Shown: piece by piece, positions 62,301 through 64,000 of the stretch
Position numbering within the stretch: position 1 is the stretch's first letter
How the letters are laid out: each line of letters begins with the position of its first letter
Source of the DNA: Chloranthus sessilifolius
Taxonomy: Eukaryota > Streptophyta > Magnoliopsida > Chloranthales > Chloranthaceae
Assembly (NCBI GenBank): GCA_021018995.1
Contig: CM037596.1
Coordinates: forward strand, 13,715,501-13,779,500
Length of the DNA: 64,000 nt
Reading direction: 5' to 3'
The notes under the pieces: generated by a model
Database searches by the model: none
The model's input: the letters and a program-made list of their open reading frames with translations, nothing else
Told to the model about the DNA's origin: nothing
Made by a program: the position numbers and the translations under genes

Positions 62301-63295
62301 ACGATGGTTGATCAGAACATAGGGAACAATCTTTGGCAAAGCATCTGAAAGGATCTGGATAGTTTCCAAAGCCTGTGATAGAAAAATTCATCTTTGAATA
62401 CTGATGAATGGTCCTCCACCATACAGAAAAACTGCCGTACAAAAACAGATGCACGACATTGACTTACCATATTTTTAGAAACGGGTTCCCTCTGACCATC
62501 TGATTTAATAACTGCTCCTCTCTCTTCTGGTGTCAATTCAGAATCATTTATGTAGACATCCCCACTGTTTTCAGCAGTAGCATTACCATTACAAAAACTC
62601 ATTAGAAGCTCATGAGAAATTTCGTCAGGTTTACTTGTATTATCTTCTAAGGTCTGACTGTTAGAGTTTTCAAAATCTGAAATTTCGGATTTCAGGTCTA
62701 CAGAATGAGACATTACAGCTTTATCTTCATGTATTTCAACAACTTTTTCTTCAACCTGCGAATCCTCATTCTGGCTTTCGATAGACTCTTTAGAATTTCT
62801 TGCAACGGAGTTATTTACCCTTAAATTTTCTATTTCCATCTGTAAGGATTTTATTTCGGCCTTGTAGTTTTCGACATTTGATGATTGCACATGTTCACTA
62901 TCTCCACCTACCCAGCCTCTGCCAGCTCGAGATCCTTCTATGTGCATTTTTAGTGAAGTGATTTCGGCTCTACACTCATTGAGTTCCTTTCTCTGAAGCT
63001 CCAGCGACTGCTTTAAATCCACTACCTGCAAGAGAACATGCATATCAGTTCATAACTTCATATACGTCATCAGCATACAACCAAGCTGATTGAAAAGATG
63101 AACGTTCAAAAAATTGACAACTACCATCTTCTCCTTGTCTTTGAGGTCCTTCTGGACAGCTTCGAGGGACTTTGTCAATGCAACTATCTGATTGTCAGCC
63201 AAATCCTTGTTTTTCAGCAAGGATTCTTTTCCATGATTTAGCATCTCATTTTCTTTTACTAATGACTCATTTTCTCGGAGAATTGTGATCTTCTC
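55973..63295 (-). CDS. Gene 2: RELCH-like LisH/coiled-coil/HEAT-repeat protein (5' end beyond window)
   Basis: Minus-strand gene like Arabidopsis At5g16210, a plant relative of animal RELCH, which links Rab11 recycling endosomes to sterol transport; that role is inferred for the plant protein. Coding exons: 63125-63295, 62468-63025, 62298-62372, 62083-62211, 61875-61949, 61558-61767, 61192-61344, 60880-61112, 60627-60744, 60410-60542, 60134-60338, 59876-59981, 59651-59791, 59421-59561, 59191-59293, 55973-56355. All have GT-AG borders and matching phases and encode about 977 residues without a break. The N-terminal LisH part lies past 64000. Visible are a coiled coil ([20 protein letters not shown]), a variable acidic segment, then HEAT repeats. 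The gene looks intact. Confidence 0.95.
57000..58299. other. Intron of gene 2, no feature recognised
   Basis: 57436-57621 has short internal repeats of GACAACCTCTTGATTAGTAG type. No exon or mobile-element domain seen. Confidence 0.45.
58300..59023 (+). mobile_element. Truncated copia element (RNase H and 3' LTR) in a gene 2 intron
   Basis: 58500-58760 encodes degenerate RNase H ([20 protein letters not shown], then [14 protein letters not shown] in another frame). A purine tract CTGAGGGAAA at 58771 precedes an LTR starting TGTTGGTGTG at 58781 and ending CCATTACA at 59023. The earlier 58300-58500 is a frameshifted RNase H start. Opposite in strand to gene 2. Confidence 0.8.
59191..62372 (-). 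CDS. Gene 2 HEAT-repeat exons
   Basis: Thirteen exons carry the helical repeats, for example [74 protein letters not shown] and [20 protein letters not shown]. Splice borders follow GT-AG throughout. The intron lengths here are 90-200 bp, in contrast to the introns of gene 1. Confidence 0.95.
62468..63295 (-). CDS. Gene 2 coiled-coil exons
   Basis: 63125-63295 is a heptad-rich helix ([20 protein letters not shown]). 62468-63025 continues with [20 protein letters not shown], a second helix ([19 protein letters not shown]), then an acidic, low-conservation region ending [12 protein letters not shown]. Confidence 0.95.
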
Positions 63296-64000
63296 CTGGA
63301 GCACAACAGCGATACATATTATAGATAGAGAAGTGATAGTATTTGAAGATATCTGAGTTTCACTTTGACTCCCCAAATAGATAGTGTTATTCAATACTCA
63401 ATAAATCTAAGGCCTTGATGCCGTAAAAATTCTACAAATCGTGGAAAGATATCCATCAGTGATGGTCAGTGAGGACCCCAGCAAGTCAACCATGATAATA
63501 AAATTTAACAACGTCAAGAATACGCCAAAAAGAATAAAAAGAAGAATATTGGAGCAAGATGTCCCACCTGAGTGCATGAGGCATCATCATGACACCAGAT
63601 GTGCAAGCACGGTAATTCATGCCATGGCCGCCTTACAAACCCCTAGTGTTATTTATTTCTTTATTCCATTAAAGTAACTTAGAAATGATAGTGGTATCTA
63701 GAGAGTCTGGCATTTTAATGTCATTGAGACATCATGTTTGGTAAATTTACTAGTTGGACTTTGTTGAGCCTTGCATATTTATCTTTTCTTTGCATTTCTT
63801 TGCATAGGCTTGCAACTGGTATAGGAGCACGTTTCCTCTTGTTTTGTGTCTAATTTCTTCAGAGAATGATTATGATGGGGGGGGGGGGGGGGGGAGGAGA
63901 GATCTAGCTGAAGCTTTTAGGGATTGTACCTATCAGTTGGAACACATTTATAGCTAATGATAACTATTGGAGCTTCATTAGTTCTGCTTACAACGATGGT
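63296..64000 (-). other. Right-edge intron of gene 2
   Basis: No exon encoding the LisH or preceding segment was recognised, so they lie beyond the window. A G-run of about 16 at 63878-63894 is present. Confidence 0.55.

Overview
This is plant nuclear DNA, almost certainly from an angiosperm. It has spliced genes with GT-AG introns, Ty1/copia and Ty3/gypsy LTR retrotransposons, plant-type LINEs and AT-rich introns. The very long introns filled with nested retroelements point to a lineage with expanded introns (for example a magnoliid or another large-genome angiosperm), but the species cannot be fixed from the sequence alone.

Only two host genes are supported, both on the minus strand. (1) A gene with an N-terminal CinA-like domain and a C-terminal nucleotidylyltransferase domain (related to Arabidopsis At2g01220) runs from its start codon at 50474 down past the left edge. 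Eight coding exons are seen. Introns 1, 4 and 6 are about 100 bp, but intron 2 is 34.7 kb (15505-50177) and the exon 3 to exon 5 interval is 8.4 kb. One exon expected from the family, in that interval, was not found. (2) A RELCH-like gene (LisH/coiled-coil/HEAT protein, related to At5g16210) occupies 55973-63295 with 16 coding exons and continues past the right edge. About 5.5 kb of repeat-rich intergenic DNA separates them.

Layout: 1-4334, intron with a decayed copia element carrying a Tourist-like MITE (1674-2098). 4335-7007, exons 8 to 5 of gene 1. 7212-12629, a full-length decayed copia element (TSD AGTTG). 14.2-14.9 kb, a copia fragment. 15420-15504, exon 3. 15926-16941, a gypsy solo LTR (TSD AAAAG). 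16.95-17.4 kb, a LINE tail. 18224-25065, gypsy chromovirus A (TSD CATAA), whose 3' LTR contains a truncated LINE (13-bp TSD). 25.9-35.9 kb, a large Del/Tekay-like LTR remnant split by gypsy chromovirus B (26277-32797, TSD AAAGG). 36.0-38.3 kb, two tandem arrays, one of perfect 18-bp palindromes. 38.8-43.3 kb, Tat/Ogre-like gag-protease. 43.3-49.2 kb, a LINE interrupted by a 1.7-kb element with inverted ends and an 8-bp TSD. 50.18-50.47 kb, exons 2 and 1 of gene 1.

The most unusual theme is a set of short palindromic 'word' clusters inside otherwise unrelated repeats: GTATCGGCCGATAC-like, ACGGACGTCCGT-like, CGCTCGAGCG-like, TAGGCACCTAGGTGCCTA, ATCGGCCGAT-like, TTTCGGCCGAAA-like and AATCGGTTACC-like. 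Each locus has its own word, repeated degenerately in both orientations. Some clusters lie in elements whose ends are CATRGATCAAAAT...ATTTTGATCCWTG with 8-bp target duplications. In chromovirus B the word cluster is the one part of the two LTRs that differs strongly in length and order while the flanks stay nearly identical.
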